A DNA stretch of 53,204 nucleotides, taken from contig JAAYEK010000034.1 in the NCBI GenBank assembly GCA_012728785.1, forward strand, positions 1-53,204. The letters are read 5' to 3'. The stretch comes from Bacillota bacterium (GTDB taxonomy: Bacteria > Bacillota > UBA4882 > UBA8346). Under the pieces are notes generated by a model. The model ran no database searches. It had not been told where the DNA came from and saw only the letters and a list, made by a program, of their open reading frames with translations. Each line of letters starts with the position of its first letter. Within the stretch, counting starts at the first letter, position 1. This document shows, piece after piece, positions 1 to 8,237 of this stretch. The translations under genes were made by a program, and so were the position numbers.

Positions 1-2
1 GC

Positions 3-179
3 AAACCTTTTATGGTAATTGAAAATGTAATAGTGTTAAGAGATTTCAGAGATAAAAGCATTGGGAAAAAACTGATGACTGAGATTGAAAGAGGTGAACC
101 AGGCTATCCCTATCCTTTGAATATTGACGAGACTTTAACCAAATATATATTAGGATTGCTACCAGAAAACAACTGCTAA
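3..179 (+). CDS. C-terminal part of a GNAT-like acetyltransferase (5' partial)
   Basis: The frame is open from the window edge to a TAA at 177-179. The visible part reads like GNAT motif A: a beta strand (MVIENVIVL) followed by RDFRDKSIGKKLM, which matches the acetyl-CoA pyrophosphate-binding pattern R-x-x-G-x-G/A with Ser-Ile in the middle. The last roughly 28 residues (GEPGYPYPLNIDETL...) do not look like the usual GNAT C-terminal half, so the gene may be a deletion product or chimera. It stops 16 nt before the next start and is AT-rich like that gene. The substrate is unknown. The family call is moderate, and intactness cannot be judged because the 5' end is missing. Confidence 0.4.
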   Translation, partial: KPFMVIENVIVLRDFRDKSIGKKLMTEIERGEPGYPYPLNIDETLTKYILGLLPENNC

Positions 180-195
180 GGGGGTTATTAAACGT

Positions 196-837
196 ATGAA
201 TTTTAAAAAAATCCTATTGATAATATTGATATTTCTTATTTCTTTTTCGGTAGTAATTTATGTTTATTGTGAAATTCAATTAAATCTTGTGGCTAATAAA
301 AACATATCGGGATGTTTTTCAAAGGATGAGCTTAATATAGTTGATCACCGATTTAATAGAGCTTTATGGATTCATTATACCGATGATCAAGAAATGAAAC
401 TAGAAAAGATAACTTTGCTTAAGGTTTTATTTAAAGCTATTAGTAAAAAAGGGATTGATCCGAGCAGTGATACTATTGTGTATCTTTCTGCCGGAAGACT
501 TATTCATGAAAATAACGCCACCGAGTTTAAAGGGATTCATTGGCAGATTAGATGGTTATCCTTTTCTAAATGGATAAGTAGTAATTGGGATGTAGATGAG
601 TGTTTAAGTTATTTAGCAAACAAATCCTATTATGGACATGGATATAAGGGTATTAGTCAAGCTGCGAAAGGGTTTTTTCAGAAAAAGCCTAATGAATTAA
701 GCGTAGATGAGATCAGTATGTTGGTAGCCGCAACCATAGAGCCAACAACTTATAACATTAAAACCCCGGATGCGAAATTAATGAAAAAAACTAATCAGAT
801 CAAAGCTAAATTACTAAGAAGCAAGAATTGTATGTAA
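196..837 (+). CDS. Truncated GT51 (peptidoglycan glycosyltransferase)-like membrane protein
   Basis: A 213-residue protein with one N-terminal membrane helix (residues 6-26) and an extracytoplasmic domain. Residues about 140-185 (YYGHGYKGISQAAKGFFQKK, then LSVDEISMLVA) match the late motifs of GT51 transglycosylases of class A penicillin-binding proteins, where a Y-G-x-G-x-x-G-I-x-x-A-A-x-x-F-x-K stretch follows the active site. The earlier catalytic motifs (EDxxFxxHxG and the TITQQ block) are not recognisable, and the protein is much shorter than a monofunctional enzyme. It is therefore probably a degenerate or repurposed relative. An AAGGGGG ribosome site lies upstream. AT-rich composition contrasts with the hisS side, which hints at transfer. 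Confidence 0.55.
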   Translation: MNFKKILLIILIFLISFSVVIYVYCEIQLNLVANKNISGCFSKDELNIVDHRFNRALWIHYTDDQEMKLEKITLLKVLFKAISKKGIDPSSDTIVYLSAGRLIHENNATEFKGIHWQIRWLSFSKWISSNWDVDECLSYLANKSYYGHGYKGISQAAKGFFQKKPNELSVDEISMLVAATIEPTTYNIKTPDAKLMKKTNQIKAKLLRSKNCM

Positions 838-844
838 TAACATT

Positions 845-877
845 AAGACCATGGTCCAAAACCATGGTCTTTTTTTC
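845..877 (+). terminator. Rho-independent terminator after the GT51-like gene
   Basis: AGACCATGGT and ACCATGGTCT form a 10-bp stem around the loop CCAAA, followed by seven T residues. The T-run touches the end of the convergent hisS gene. Confidence 0.85.
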
Positions 878-2192
878 ACGACTTAATCTTAGCTATTATC
901 CCCTCAACATCCATTCTGCTCTGCTCTCCGGTTGCCATCTCCTTCAACGACAACAAACCGCTTTGCAACTCATCCTCGCCGAGGAAAATGACAAAAGGAA
1001 TCCCTAGTTTATTAGCGTAAGAAATCTTTTTATCCAATTTGGTCTCTTCGAAGTATAACTCGGCGACTATTCCCGCTTCCCGGAGCCGGTTGGCCACAGC
1101 TATCGACGCTTCAATATCGGTATTCATCGGGACAATCAAGACTTGGGCCAAGGTGGAGGCTTGGTTCAATTCGATAATCTTCGCCTCCTGAATCTGATAG
1201 AATAACCGGGTCAAACCGATGGAAATCCCGACTCCCGGCAGTTGTTGTTTGGTGTAATAGCCGGCCAGGTTATCGTAACGGCCTCCCGAACAAACACTGC
1301 CGATACCGGGATAATTATTAAGAATGGTTTCATAGATGGTGCCGGTATAATAATCAAGGCCTCTGGCGATGGTCAGGTCAATGGCCAGATTCCCTTCGGG
1401 CACATTGAAACACTTTATGTAATGAATCACCTGGGCCAACTCCTCCAAACCTTCATTAAACAAAGGATTAGGAATCGCTAGTTTTTGCAAGGAAGTCAAT
1501 ATTGCCTCATTTGAACCTTTAATACCGATAAAGTCAAGAATCCGGTCTACTGCCGCACCGCTGACCCCGAGCTTTTGCAACTCCTCAATCACTGCCTCGG
1601 TCCCGATTTTATCCAATTTATCGATGGTCCTTAAGACCCCGCTTCGGTCTTCGATATTAAGGGAATCGAAGAAGCCGTTTAACAATTTCCGGTTATTAAT
1701 CCGAATGGTAAACGAATCAAACCCCAGTCCTTTAAAGGTGGCGTAGATGATGCTGGGGATCTCGGCGTCATTGATCAAACTCAGCTTGTTCGCGCCGATA
1801 ATATCGATGTCACATTGGTAAAACTCCCGAAACCGCCCTTTCTGGTTCCGTTCGCCCCGAAAGACCTTTCCGATATGATAACGCCGAAAGGGGAATGCCA
1901 GTTCCGGAAAATGCTGGGCCACATAACGGGCCAACGGTACGGTAAGATCGAAACGCAGTACCAAATCGTTGTCGCCTTTAGTAAACTGGTAAACCTGTTT
2001 TTCGGTCTCCCCGCCTCCCTTGGCCAATAAAACATCGGCCTTTTCAATGGTCGGAGTATCCAAAGGGATAAACCCAAAGCGTTCGAAGTTGGTCCGGATG
2101 GTGTCCAGCATCTGATTGAAAGCGATTTGATCCGCAGGAAGCAGTTCCATAAATCCCGGCAGAATACTGGGTTTAACAATTTGTCGATCCAT
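876..2192 (-). CDS. hisS: Histidyl-tRNA synthetase
   Basis: Charges tRNA-His with histidine (class II synthetase, cytosolic). The 438-residue length is normal. Motif 2 (GKVFRGERNQKGRFREFYQCD, about 108-128), the histidine-specific segment ARGLDYYTGTIYE (about 276-288) and a motif 3 region (GVGISIGLTRL, about 320) are all present, followed by the anticodon-binding domain from about 345. The ATG at 2192 is preceded by a distant GAGAGGA. It is the last gene of a minus-strand run after speE, with 122 nt between them. No T-box leader is visible in that gap. The stop codon lies in the T-run of the convergent terminator. Confidence 0.97.
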   Translation of the reverse strand: MDRQIVKPSILPGFMELLPADQIAFNQMLDTIRTNFERFGFIPLDTPTIEKADVLLAKGGGETEKQVYQFTKGDNDLVLRFDLTVPLARYVAQHFPELAFPFRRYHIGKVFRGERNQKGRFREFYQCDIDIIGANKLSLINDAEIPSIIYATFKGLGFDSFTIRINNRKLLNGFFDSLNIEDRSGVLRTIDKLDKIGTEAVIEELQKLGVSGAAVDRILDFIGIKGSNEAILTSLQKLAIPNPLFNEGLEELAQVIHYIKCFNVPEGNLAIDLTIARGLDYYTGTIYETILNNYPGIGSVCSGGRYDNLAGYYTKQQLPGVGISIGLTRLFYQIQEAKIIELNQASTLAQVLIVPMNTDIEASIAVANRLREAGIVAELYFEETKLDKKISYANKLGIPFVIFLGEDELQSGLLSLKEMATGEQSRMDVEGIIAKIKS

Positions 2193-2314
2193 TTTTTGTT
2201 CAATCCTCTCATCCCGAATGTAATAGCCTCAAGAGCAGAAGATGACCCAAATTCTTCACTTATACTTCTGCCTACTGTCTTCTGTATTCTGACTTCAACC
2301 CTCTTAACTCCTAA

Positions 2315-3145
2315 CTACTCGTTTACCAATTCCGCGACAAACTGCGGCAGCTTAAATCCTCCAAAATGAATTTCAGGCGTATAATACTTAGTATCGATCG
2401 CTCTAATATTTGCCGGATCTACCTGCAAAGGGTCCCACTTTTTGCTGGCAATGGTGAAACTCCATAAACCCGACGGATAAGTAGGAATACTCGCCAGGTA
2501 CAGGCGTTTAATTGGAAAAACGCCGGTTAAATTTTGATGAATCATCCGAATCACATCCTGATTGACAAAAGGCGATTCGCTTTGGGCCACCATAATCCCC
2601 TCCGGTGTCAATGCTTCATAAACATCCTGATAAAACTCGCGGCTGAAAAGGCCCACCGCCGGACCGACTGGTTCGGTAGAATCAATCAAAATCACGTCAT
2701 ATTTGCCTTTGTTGCGACGGACATGCTCAATCCCATCGCCAATTTCCAAGGTGACCCGAGGATTAGTCAGGGCCCTGGCAATACTGGGCAAGTATTCCTG
2801 GCTGACTTCAACCACCCGGCGGTCAATCTCTCCCAAAACCGCCTCTTTCACGGTGGAGTGCTTAATAATCTCCCGGATAGCGCCGCCGTCACCGCCGCCG
2901 ACTACCAATACCCGTTCCGGATTAGGATGGGTGTTCAAAGCTACATGACTGATCATCTCATGATAGACGAATTCATCCGACTCGGTAGTCATGACCATGC
3001 CGTCCAAAACTAACATTCTTCCGTATTGTAAAGTGTCGATGACTGCCAAATCCTGATAATCCGTCTTTTCCATATGAAGAGTCTTCGTGATCTTACAGGA
3101 TAAACTCAAATTCGGCGTTTGTTTTTCAGTATACCAAAGTTCCAT
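2315..3145 (-). CDS. speE: Spermidine synthase (polyamine aminopropyltransferase)
   Basis: Transfers the aminopropyl group of decarboxylated S-adenosylmethionine to putrescine, giving spermidine and methylthioadenosine. The 276-residue protein has the N-terminal beta domain (MELWYTEKQTPNLSLSCKI), the Rossmann nucleotide loop VVGGGDGGAIREI (about 81-93) and the catalytic/substrate segment LIDSTEPVGPA (about 152-162). The YHEMISH segment typical of the family is seen at about 61-67. AAGGAGC precedes the ATG. The by-product methylthioadenosine is the substrate of MtnP, encoded at 24714-25508. No speD or putrescine-forming gene is in the window. Confidence 0.95.
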   Translation of the reverse strand: MELWYTEKQTPNLSLSCKITKTLHMEKTDYQDLAVIDTLQYGRMLVLDGMVMTTESDEFVYHEMISHVALNTHPNPERVLVVGGGDGGAIREIIKHSTVKEAVLGEIDRRVVEVSQEYLPSIARALTNPRVTLEIGDGIEHVRRNKGKYDVILIDSTEPVGPAVGLFSREFYQDVYEALTPEGIMVAQSESPFVNQDVIRMIHQNLTGVFPIKRLYLASIPTYPSGLWSFTIASKKWDPLQVDPANIRAIDTKYYTPEIHFGGFKLPQFVAELVNE

Positions 3146-3267
3146 CGTTTAGCTCCTTATTTCATCTATAGTATTCAGAAGCTAGGAGTCAAGAGCCAGC
3201 ATAAAACCTAAAACAGTTTTGAGTTCTAAGATACAAATCCTTTATCTACTGACTTCTGACTCCTGCT

Positions 3268-4425
3268 TTATACTCTCTCACACAAAATATTCATCAAATC
3301 CTCCGCAGTTGCTTCCCGAGGATTGGCTTTCATCGAACCGGAGTCAAGGCTTTCCTTGATAATCTCCGGGAAATCCGCTTCCGTAATTCCTAAACTATTG
3401 ATATGGGCGGGAATGCCCAATTTCCGGTTCAGTAGCATAATGTTTTTAATAGCCAAGGCCCCGGCATCGATGGTATCCCCACCGGGCAATTTGGCCCCCA
3501 TAGCGACGGCTATTTTAGCAAATTTTTCGTGGCTGACCGCCAAATTAAAGCGCATTACCGGCACAAGCAAAACCCCGCAGATCAAACCATGGGGCTTTCC
3601 GGTCCGAATCCCGATGGAATGAGCTAAGCCATGGACAGCCCCTAGTCTCGCAACACTCAAAGCAACACCCGCCATTAGACTGGCCATTGAGATCTCCATT
3701 CTGGCTTCAACATTTTGATTATCCTGTCGAACTTTAGGCAGACTCCTGCCCAAAAGTTCAATGGCAGTCAAGGAATAGATATCGGTTAAAGTATTAGCGC
3801 CTTTGGATATATAGGCTTCAATAGCTTGAACCAAAGCATCCGCCCCCGAATTAATCGTTACCGGTTCAGGTGCGCTAAAGGCAAGCTGGGGATCGACCAA
3901 AGCTATTTTGGCCGCTAACTTTGGATCACGGATCGACTTCTTGACCTTGTTTTCATGATCGGACAGGACGGCGTTAAAAGTTACTTCCGCTCCGGAGCCG
4001 GCAACAGTGGGAATAGTTACTAAGGGGATACCCTCTTTTTCTATCAGCCCGCCGTTAAAGTAATAGGGCAGATCCTGAGCACAGTGATATAATCCGGCAA
4101 TTACCTTAGCGGCATCCATCGCGCTACCCCCGCCTAAACCGATAATCCAATCGGTTTCTTCACTCCGAGCCATTGCCAAACCTTTAGCAACCGTTTCCAG
4201 GGATGGTTCCGGTTCTACCTCCGAAAAGAAAACCGGGGTAAAGCCTGAACCGCGTAATAATATGTTTACCCGGTGCAAAACACCGTTATCGATCACCGAG
4301 TGCTTGCCGGTTACCACTAATACATTTTTACCTAGATCCATAGCTTCATTAGGAAGTTCTCTGAGAGTTTCCAAACCAAATACAATCTTGGTCCGTAGTT
4401 GAAATCGTTGGATAGTGGGAAGCAT
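3268..4425 (-). CDS. Iron-containing alcohol dehydrogenase
   Basis: A group III (Fe-ADH) NAD(P)-dependent dehydrogenase of about 385 residues. The cofactor motif GGGSAMDAAK (about 98-107) and the downstream metal region VHGLAHSIG...KPHG are present. Aligned on the family metal ligands, Asp (GADAL) and two His (VHG, PHG; spaced 14 residues as expected) are kept, but the second ligand, usually His in DxxxH, is Gln (DALVQ). Gln at this site occurs in some relatives, so activity may persist with altered metal use. I chose the ATG at 4425, ten bases after AGGAGG; the GTG at 4434 overlaps that site. The substrate is not predictable. It sits 34 nt downstream of tlyA. Confidence 0.9.
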   Translation of the reverse strand: MLPTIQRFQLRTKIVFGLETLRELPNEAMDLGKNVLVVTGKHSVIDNGVLHRVNILLRGSGFTPVFFSEVEPEPSLETVAKGLAMARSEETDWIIGLGGGSAMDAAKVIAGLYHCAQDLPYYFNGGLIEKEGIPLVTIPTVAGSGAEVTFNAVLSDHENKVKKSIRDPKLAAKIALVDPQLAFSAPEPVTINSGADALVQAIEAYISKGANTLTDIYSLTAIELLGRSLPKVRQDNQNVEARMEISMASLMAGVALSVARLGAVHGLAHSIGIRTGKPHGLICGVLLVPVMRFNLAVSHEKFAKIAVAMGAKLPGGDTIDAGALAIKNIMLLNRKLGIPAHINSLGITEADFPEIIKESLDSGSMKANPREATAEDLMNILCERV

Positions 4426-4459
4426 TTTTGTCACACCTCCTGTCTGGTTGTAATCATAC

Positions 4460-5254
4460 TCATTTATCGTTCAAATCCTGCCAAGCGCTTTTTACTACTT
4501 CTTCAAGTGAGCCAATAAAACCACCCTCTTGACGCCAATGCCCCAGATATTCGATGTTTCCTTCCGGGCCGCGAATAGGCGAATAGGTTACATTCACCAA
4601 ATGCCAACCCTTCTGGGGAGAGCTTTCCGATAATCGTCGTAACACTTCCAAGTGGACTGCGGGATCGCGAACCACGCCCTTTTTACCCACCTTCTCCCGG
4701 CCAGCTTCAAACTGAGGTTTAATGAGGGTGACCAGTTCTCCTCCGAGCCCCACCAATTCCTGAAATTTAGTCAAAACTAATTCGAGAGAGATAAAGGAGA
4801 GGTCCGCCGTAATCAGGCTGGGTTCCCTGGTTAGCAAATCTTTGGAGAAATAGCGAATATTTTGCCGTTCCCAAACAGTGACCCGTGGGTCCTGCCGCAG
4901 TTTCCAAGCAAGCTGACCATAGCCTACATCAACGGCATCAACATGAGCGGCCCCCGCCTGTAATAAACAATCGGTAAAACCGCCGGTTGAAGCGCCCGCG
5001 TCAAGACAAATCCGTCCTTGGATGTCAAGGTTGAAAGCGGCGAGAGCCTTTTCCAGCTTATACCCGCCGCGGCTAACATATTTATCGGCAGCGCCGGTCA
5101 AGGTAATCAAATCTTCATCCTCAACCAACTGACTGGATTTTTCAATCCGTTTTTTATTTACCCAAACCGTCCCGGCCATCACCGCTCTTTGGGCCTGTTC
5201 GCGGCTTAGGAACTTTCCTTCCTCCACCAGCCGGAGATCAATCCGCTTTTTCAA
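4460..5254 (-). CDS. tlyA: TlyA family rRNA (cytidine-2'-O)-methyltransferase
   Basis: Expected to methylate the 2'-O of a cytidine in 16S and/or 23S rRNA. The 264-residue protein has an N-terminal S4 RNA-binding domain (MKKRIDLRLVEEGKFLSREQAQ..., residues 1-60), then an FtsJ-like Rossmann domain with CLDAGASTGGFTDCLL (about 83-98) and a catalytic-region block ITADLSFISLE followed by LIKPQFE. The start is a TTG after GGTGGGAA. It lies 20 nt downstream of the helicase gene and 34 nt before the alcohol dehydrogenase, probably co-transcribed. In many Firmicutes tlyA sits near recN/argR instead, so the placement is unusual. Confidence 0.92.
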   Translation of the reverse strand: MKKRIDLRLVEEGKFLSREQAQRAVMAGTVWVNKKRIEKSSQLVEDEDLITLTGAADKYVSRGGYKLEKALAAFNLDIQGRICLDAGASTGGFTDCLLQAGAAHVDAVDVGYGQLAWKLRQDPRVTVWERQNIRYFSKDLLTREPSLITADLSFISLELVLTKFQELVGLGGELVTLIKPQFEAGREKVGKKGVVRDPAVHLEVLRRLSESSPQKGWHLVNVTYSPIRGPEGNIEYLGHWRQEGGFIGSLEEVVKSAWQDLNDK

Positions 5255-5274
5255 TTCCCACCGCCATTATACAT

Positions 5275-7539
5275 TTATAAGTTAACCTTAATCAAGTCAC
5301 GATCCATCAAATCCATGCATTCTTTGAGCTTGGCGGCGAGGATCTGGTCCTGCCCGGCGCAGGCGGCCTTAATTTGACGCATGATATCGATACCCCGCCG
5401 AAATGACTGGACAATATCACCTTCCTGAATACTTCCTGCTTCCTTTAATAGGTCCGGAAAAGCCATCCCTTTACTCCATAGGTAAGCCAAATTGGAAATA
5501 CTAGGGTGAAATGTGGTATCCCGCTCGTCAACACCAAAACGGTAAATCAGGTTCCGGCTGATAGTTTTAATCGGCTTAATATCGAAAGGCAAATTCTTGG
5601 GATAAAACTCTCCCTTGCGCGGTTCATAGTCGATGGCCACTATTAAGGCGTTCAATTGATCCCGGTCCAACTCATGAAAAATACCGTTAAAATACAGCTC
5701 GGTGACGAGTAATTCCTGAATATAAATTTGAGAAGCGAATTCACCTCTGGGAAGTAATACCCCGTCTTTGAGATAATCCAAGTCTTCCAGGATCTCCGTT
5801 TTCAACTGTAAATCGCTATTAAACCGTCCGGAAGTGATGATTCGGTCGGCTCTTTCTTGCAGGGAACTGACCCGGTTGTGAAGGTCGGCCCATTCCTGAA
5901 TCTGGGCTTCACAATCTTTCTGGCGTTCCTGGGTACAAGGGGCTGGTTTGATATCCTGCAAGTATTTGGCCAGTTCGTTTATTTCAGCCACAACTGCCGC
6001 CCTGGCCCGGCCCTTGATAAATCGAGAACGGCGTTGCTTTTTCTTTAATTTCTGACGCAGCTTCAGATAGACAATAGGACATTGGGGGTTCTCCCGTTCC
6101 AGGCATAAACCGGAACTTAACTGGTCCAATTGCTGGGCCTCACTGGCCAATTGCCGTTCGAAATACTTTTTATCAATCCTTGCTTGGTAAGTCGCAAAAT
6201 TTTGATTTAAAATCAGGGAAATTTCATCCAGACCATGGTTTCGGTTTAGATTCAAGACCGAATTATAAGTCAGATTAAACTGGCTTTTTAAAGGTTCGAT
6301 TTCCTCCTGTTTGGTGCTGGGATATTCCTCCGGACGCAAAACCCGAAGATCCGCTAGTATATAAACAAACCCTTCAGTGTCGATCCCCCGGCGGCCGGCC
6401 CGGCCTGCCATTTGAAAATATTCCAGGTTGGTCATGGGCCGAAAAGTTATTCCGTCAAATTTGGAAGGACTGTCGAAACAGACCGTTTTCACCGGGTAAT
6501 TTATTCCCACCGCGAAAGTCTCGGTGGCGTACATCACTTTGATTAATCCCATCCCGAACAAGACTTCGACAATCTCTTTCAGACCCGGTAATAATCCGGC
6601 ATGATGATAACCGATTCCCTTGGTTAACAAAGTCCTAGCTTGGACCACTGTTTTTAAGGAGCCGATACTGTATTCGGCAATCAACCGATCGCAAACTTCC
6701 TCAACCTGGCGGGACTCAGTTTCGGTTAAAAAACTTCTTTGATAGCCTAGTTCTTCCGCCTTCAACTCACAAAGTCTCCGGCTGAAGACAAAATAAAGAC
6801 AAGGCAGACCATGGTTTTGATTGATATACTTGATCAAATCCAAATGGGTCGATTCCCACTTCCGTTTGTCAAACCCGGCTAACATCCCTTTCAACTCCAG
6901 CTCTTGCCGGTATTCGATAGTTCTTTTCAGAGAGGTGCCCCCCAAATGTTTCTCAAAAACGAAATGTTCAAGGGGAACCACCCGGTCCTTTTTGATGATT
7001 ACCTTTACTTCATGGCCTTTGATCTCTTCGATCCAGCCCGCTAATTCCAACGCATTGGGAATCGTCGCCGACAGGCCCAACAATCTCATCTCGGGAGGCA
7101 TGAAAATTATCGATTCCTCCCAAACCGTCCCCCGCTCCTCGTCGGATAGATAATGGATCTCATCGAAAATAATATGAGTAATCCCTTCGAGACGCTGTTG
7201 GTCCTGATGCAAAATGTTCCGGAATATCTCGGTGGTCATTAAACAGATTTCCGCTTCGGAGTTGATCACCACATCCCCGGTGACAATGCCGACCCGTTCC
7301 GGCCCGTAAAGAGCTTTGAATTCCTTGAACTTTTGGTTGGAAAGGGCTTTAATGGGCGCCGTATAGATGATCCGGTCCCCTTTGGTAATGGCCTGATCAA
7401 TCAGGTAATCGGCGATCAATGTTTTGCCCACCCCGGTCGGGGCCGACACCAGTACCGAATTCCCTTTTAACAGTTCAGCGATGGCCTGCTGTTGAAAGTC
7501 ATCCAGTTTATAGTCGCGATAGTACTCGGGAAGTTGCAT
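5275..7539 (-). CDS. Ski2/Mtr4-like DEAD/DEAH-box RNA helicase
   Basis: A 754-residue superfamily 2 helicase. Motif I (SAPTGVGKT, 32-40), motif II (DEIH, 126-129), motif III (SATIPN, about 157), motif IV/V region (GIGYHHAGLLPGLKEIVE) and motif VI (QMAGRAGRRGID) place it in the Ski2/Mtr4 branch. The C-terminal half (from about 440) has a long helical region with Cys-rich spots (CLERENPQC, CTQERQKDC) and ends in a DSHCT-like helical domain (YEPRKGEFYP...). Bacterial members are poorly studied; RNA unwinding or turnover is inferred from the family. AGGAGT precedes the ATG. It heads the run helicase-tlyA-ADH-speE-hisS. Confidence 0.88.
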   Translation of the reverse strand: MQLPEYYRDYKLDDFQQQAIAELLKGNSVLVSAPTGVGKTLIADYLIDQAITKGDRIIYTAPIKALSNQKFKEFKALYGPERVGIVTGDVVINSEAEICLMTTEIFRNILHQDQQRLEGITHIIFDEIHYLSDEERGTVWEESIIFMPPEMRLLGLSATIPNALELAGWIEEIKGHEVKVIIKKDRVVPLEHFVFEKHLGGTSLKRTIEYRQELELKGMLAGFDKRKWESTHLDLIKYINQNHGLPCLYFVFSRRLCELKAEELGYQRSFLTETESRQVEEVCDRLIAEYSIGSLKTVVQARTLLTKGIGYHHAGLLPGLKEIVEVLFGMGLIKVMYATETFAVGINYPVKTVCFDSPSKFDGITFRPMTNLEYFQMAGRAGRRGIDTEGFVYILADLRVLRPEEYPSTKQEEIEPLKSQFNLTYNSVLNLNRNHGLDEISLILNQNFATYQARIDKKYFERQLASEAQQLDQLSSGLCLERENPQCPIVYLKLRQKLKKKQRRSRFIKGRARAAVVAEINELAKYLQDIKPAPCTQERQKDCEAQIQEWADLHNRVSSLQERADRIITSGRFNSDLQLKTEILEDLDYLKDGVLLPRGEFASQIYIQELLVTELYFNGIFHELDRDQLNALIVAIDYEPRKGEFYPKNLPFDIKPIKTISRNLIYRFGVDERDTTFHPSISNLAYLWSKGMAFPDLLKEAGSIQEGDIVQSFRRGIDIMRQIKAACAGQDQILAAKLKECMDLMDRDLIKVNL

Positions 7540-7670
7540 TGTTACTCCTATTTTTGAGATTAACTAATAAGATTTCGGGATAGAGGCGATAAAATCCTTC
7601 TCTTTATGTTAAAAGTATGACTCTTTTAACCTTGGTCGATTCAGAAAAGACTATCGTAAAGAGAACCTGA

Positions 7671-7883
7671 CTTAGATTAGGCGAATATGTAACCGTTCAC
7701 TTTATGGGAGAACCGGCTGAAACCAGAGATATCATTATTAATAACGAAGAAGCTGTAATCTCTCCCAGCTGGTCGATACACTCCGGGGTTGGCACTAAAA
7801 ACTATGCTTTCATCTGGGGAATGGCTGGCGAGAATCAAATCTTTAACGATATGGACGCTATCGCCGTTTCCGATCCGAAATAA
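7671..7883 (+). pseudogene. kduI: Remnant of 5-keto-4-deoxyuronate isomerase (KduI C-terminus)
   Basis: The frame translates as [18 protein letters not shown], then [20 protein letters not shown] and [18 protein letters not shown], ending at a TAA (7881-7883). This is the conserved C-terminal quarter of KduI, a roughly 275-residue cupin isomerase that acts on the unsaturated-uronate product of pectin breakdown. The metal-binding His region and everything N-terminal are gone, and an in-frame TGA (7668-7670) closes the frame upstream. A ribosome site for kduD follows 10-17 nt later, so the original kduI-kduD operon spacing survives. Confidence 0.88.
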
Positions 7884-7900
7884 AAAAAGAAGGTGAAATA

Positions 7901-8154
7901 ATGATCCTTGATGAATTTAAATTATCAACCAAAGTGGGAATTATCGCTCAAGCGGTGGATACATTCGGTAAAATTGACATTCTAGTGAATAATGCCGGGA
8001 TCATCTGCCGGCAAAAGCGGGGTCATGGGTATTACCCGGGCGTTGGGGAACACCGAAAGATTTACAAGGGGTAGCGGTACTGTTGGCCTCAAACGCTTCC
8101 AGCTATCTGAATGGTTTTACAATTGCCATAGATGGAGGATGGTTGGCGAGGTAA
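7901..8154 (+). pseudogene. kduD: Remnant of 2-keto-3-deoxygluconate dehydrogenase (KduD)
   Basis: KduD is a roughly 250-residue short-chain dehydrogenase. Here about 254 bp preserve pieces in order: the start MILDEFKL-TKVGII, then AVDTFGKIDILVNNAGII, then (another frame) KSGVMGITRALG, then (a third frame) TPKDLQGVAVLLASNAS and IAIDGGWLAR to the native stop. The nucleotide-binding Gly-rich loop and the catalytic Ser/Tyr segment are deleted. At least three internal deletions, two of them frame-changing, explain the pattern. The ATG keeps an AAGGTGA ribosome site. It lies between kduI and kdgA remnants of a uronate operon. The product cannot be active. Confidence 0.88.
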
Positions 8155-8237
8155 GACAATAATTTTGTTGATTTAGCTTTATAATCATTTATGAAAATTA
8201 TCAAATCACCTGAATTTAATAAAAAGGGGGGGTTGAA

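Noticed and set aside
2193-2314. T-box leader for hisS
   Set aside because: The gap is only 122 nt, has no T-box consensus and no terminator/antiterminator pair; it holds degenerate heptamer repeats instead.
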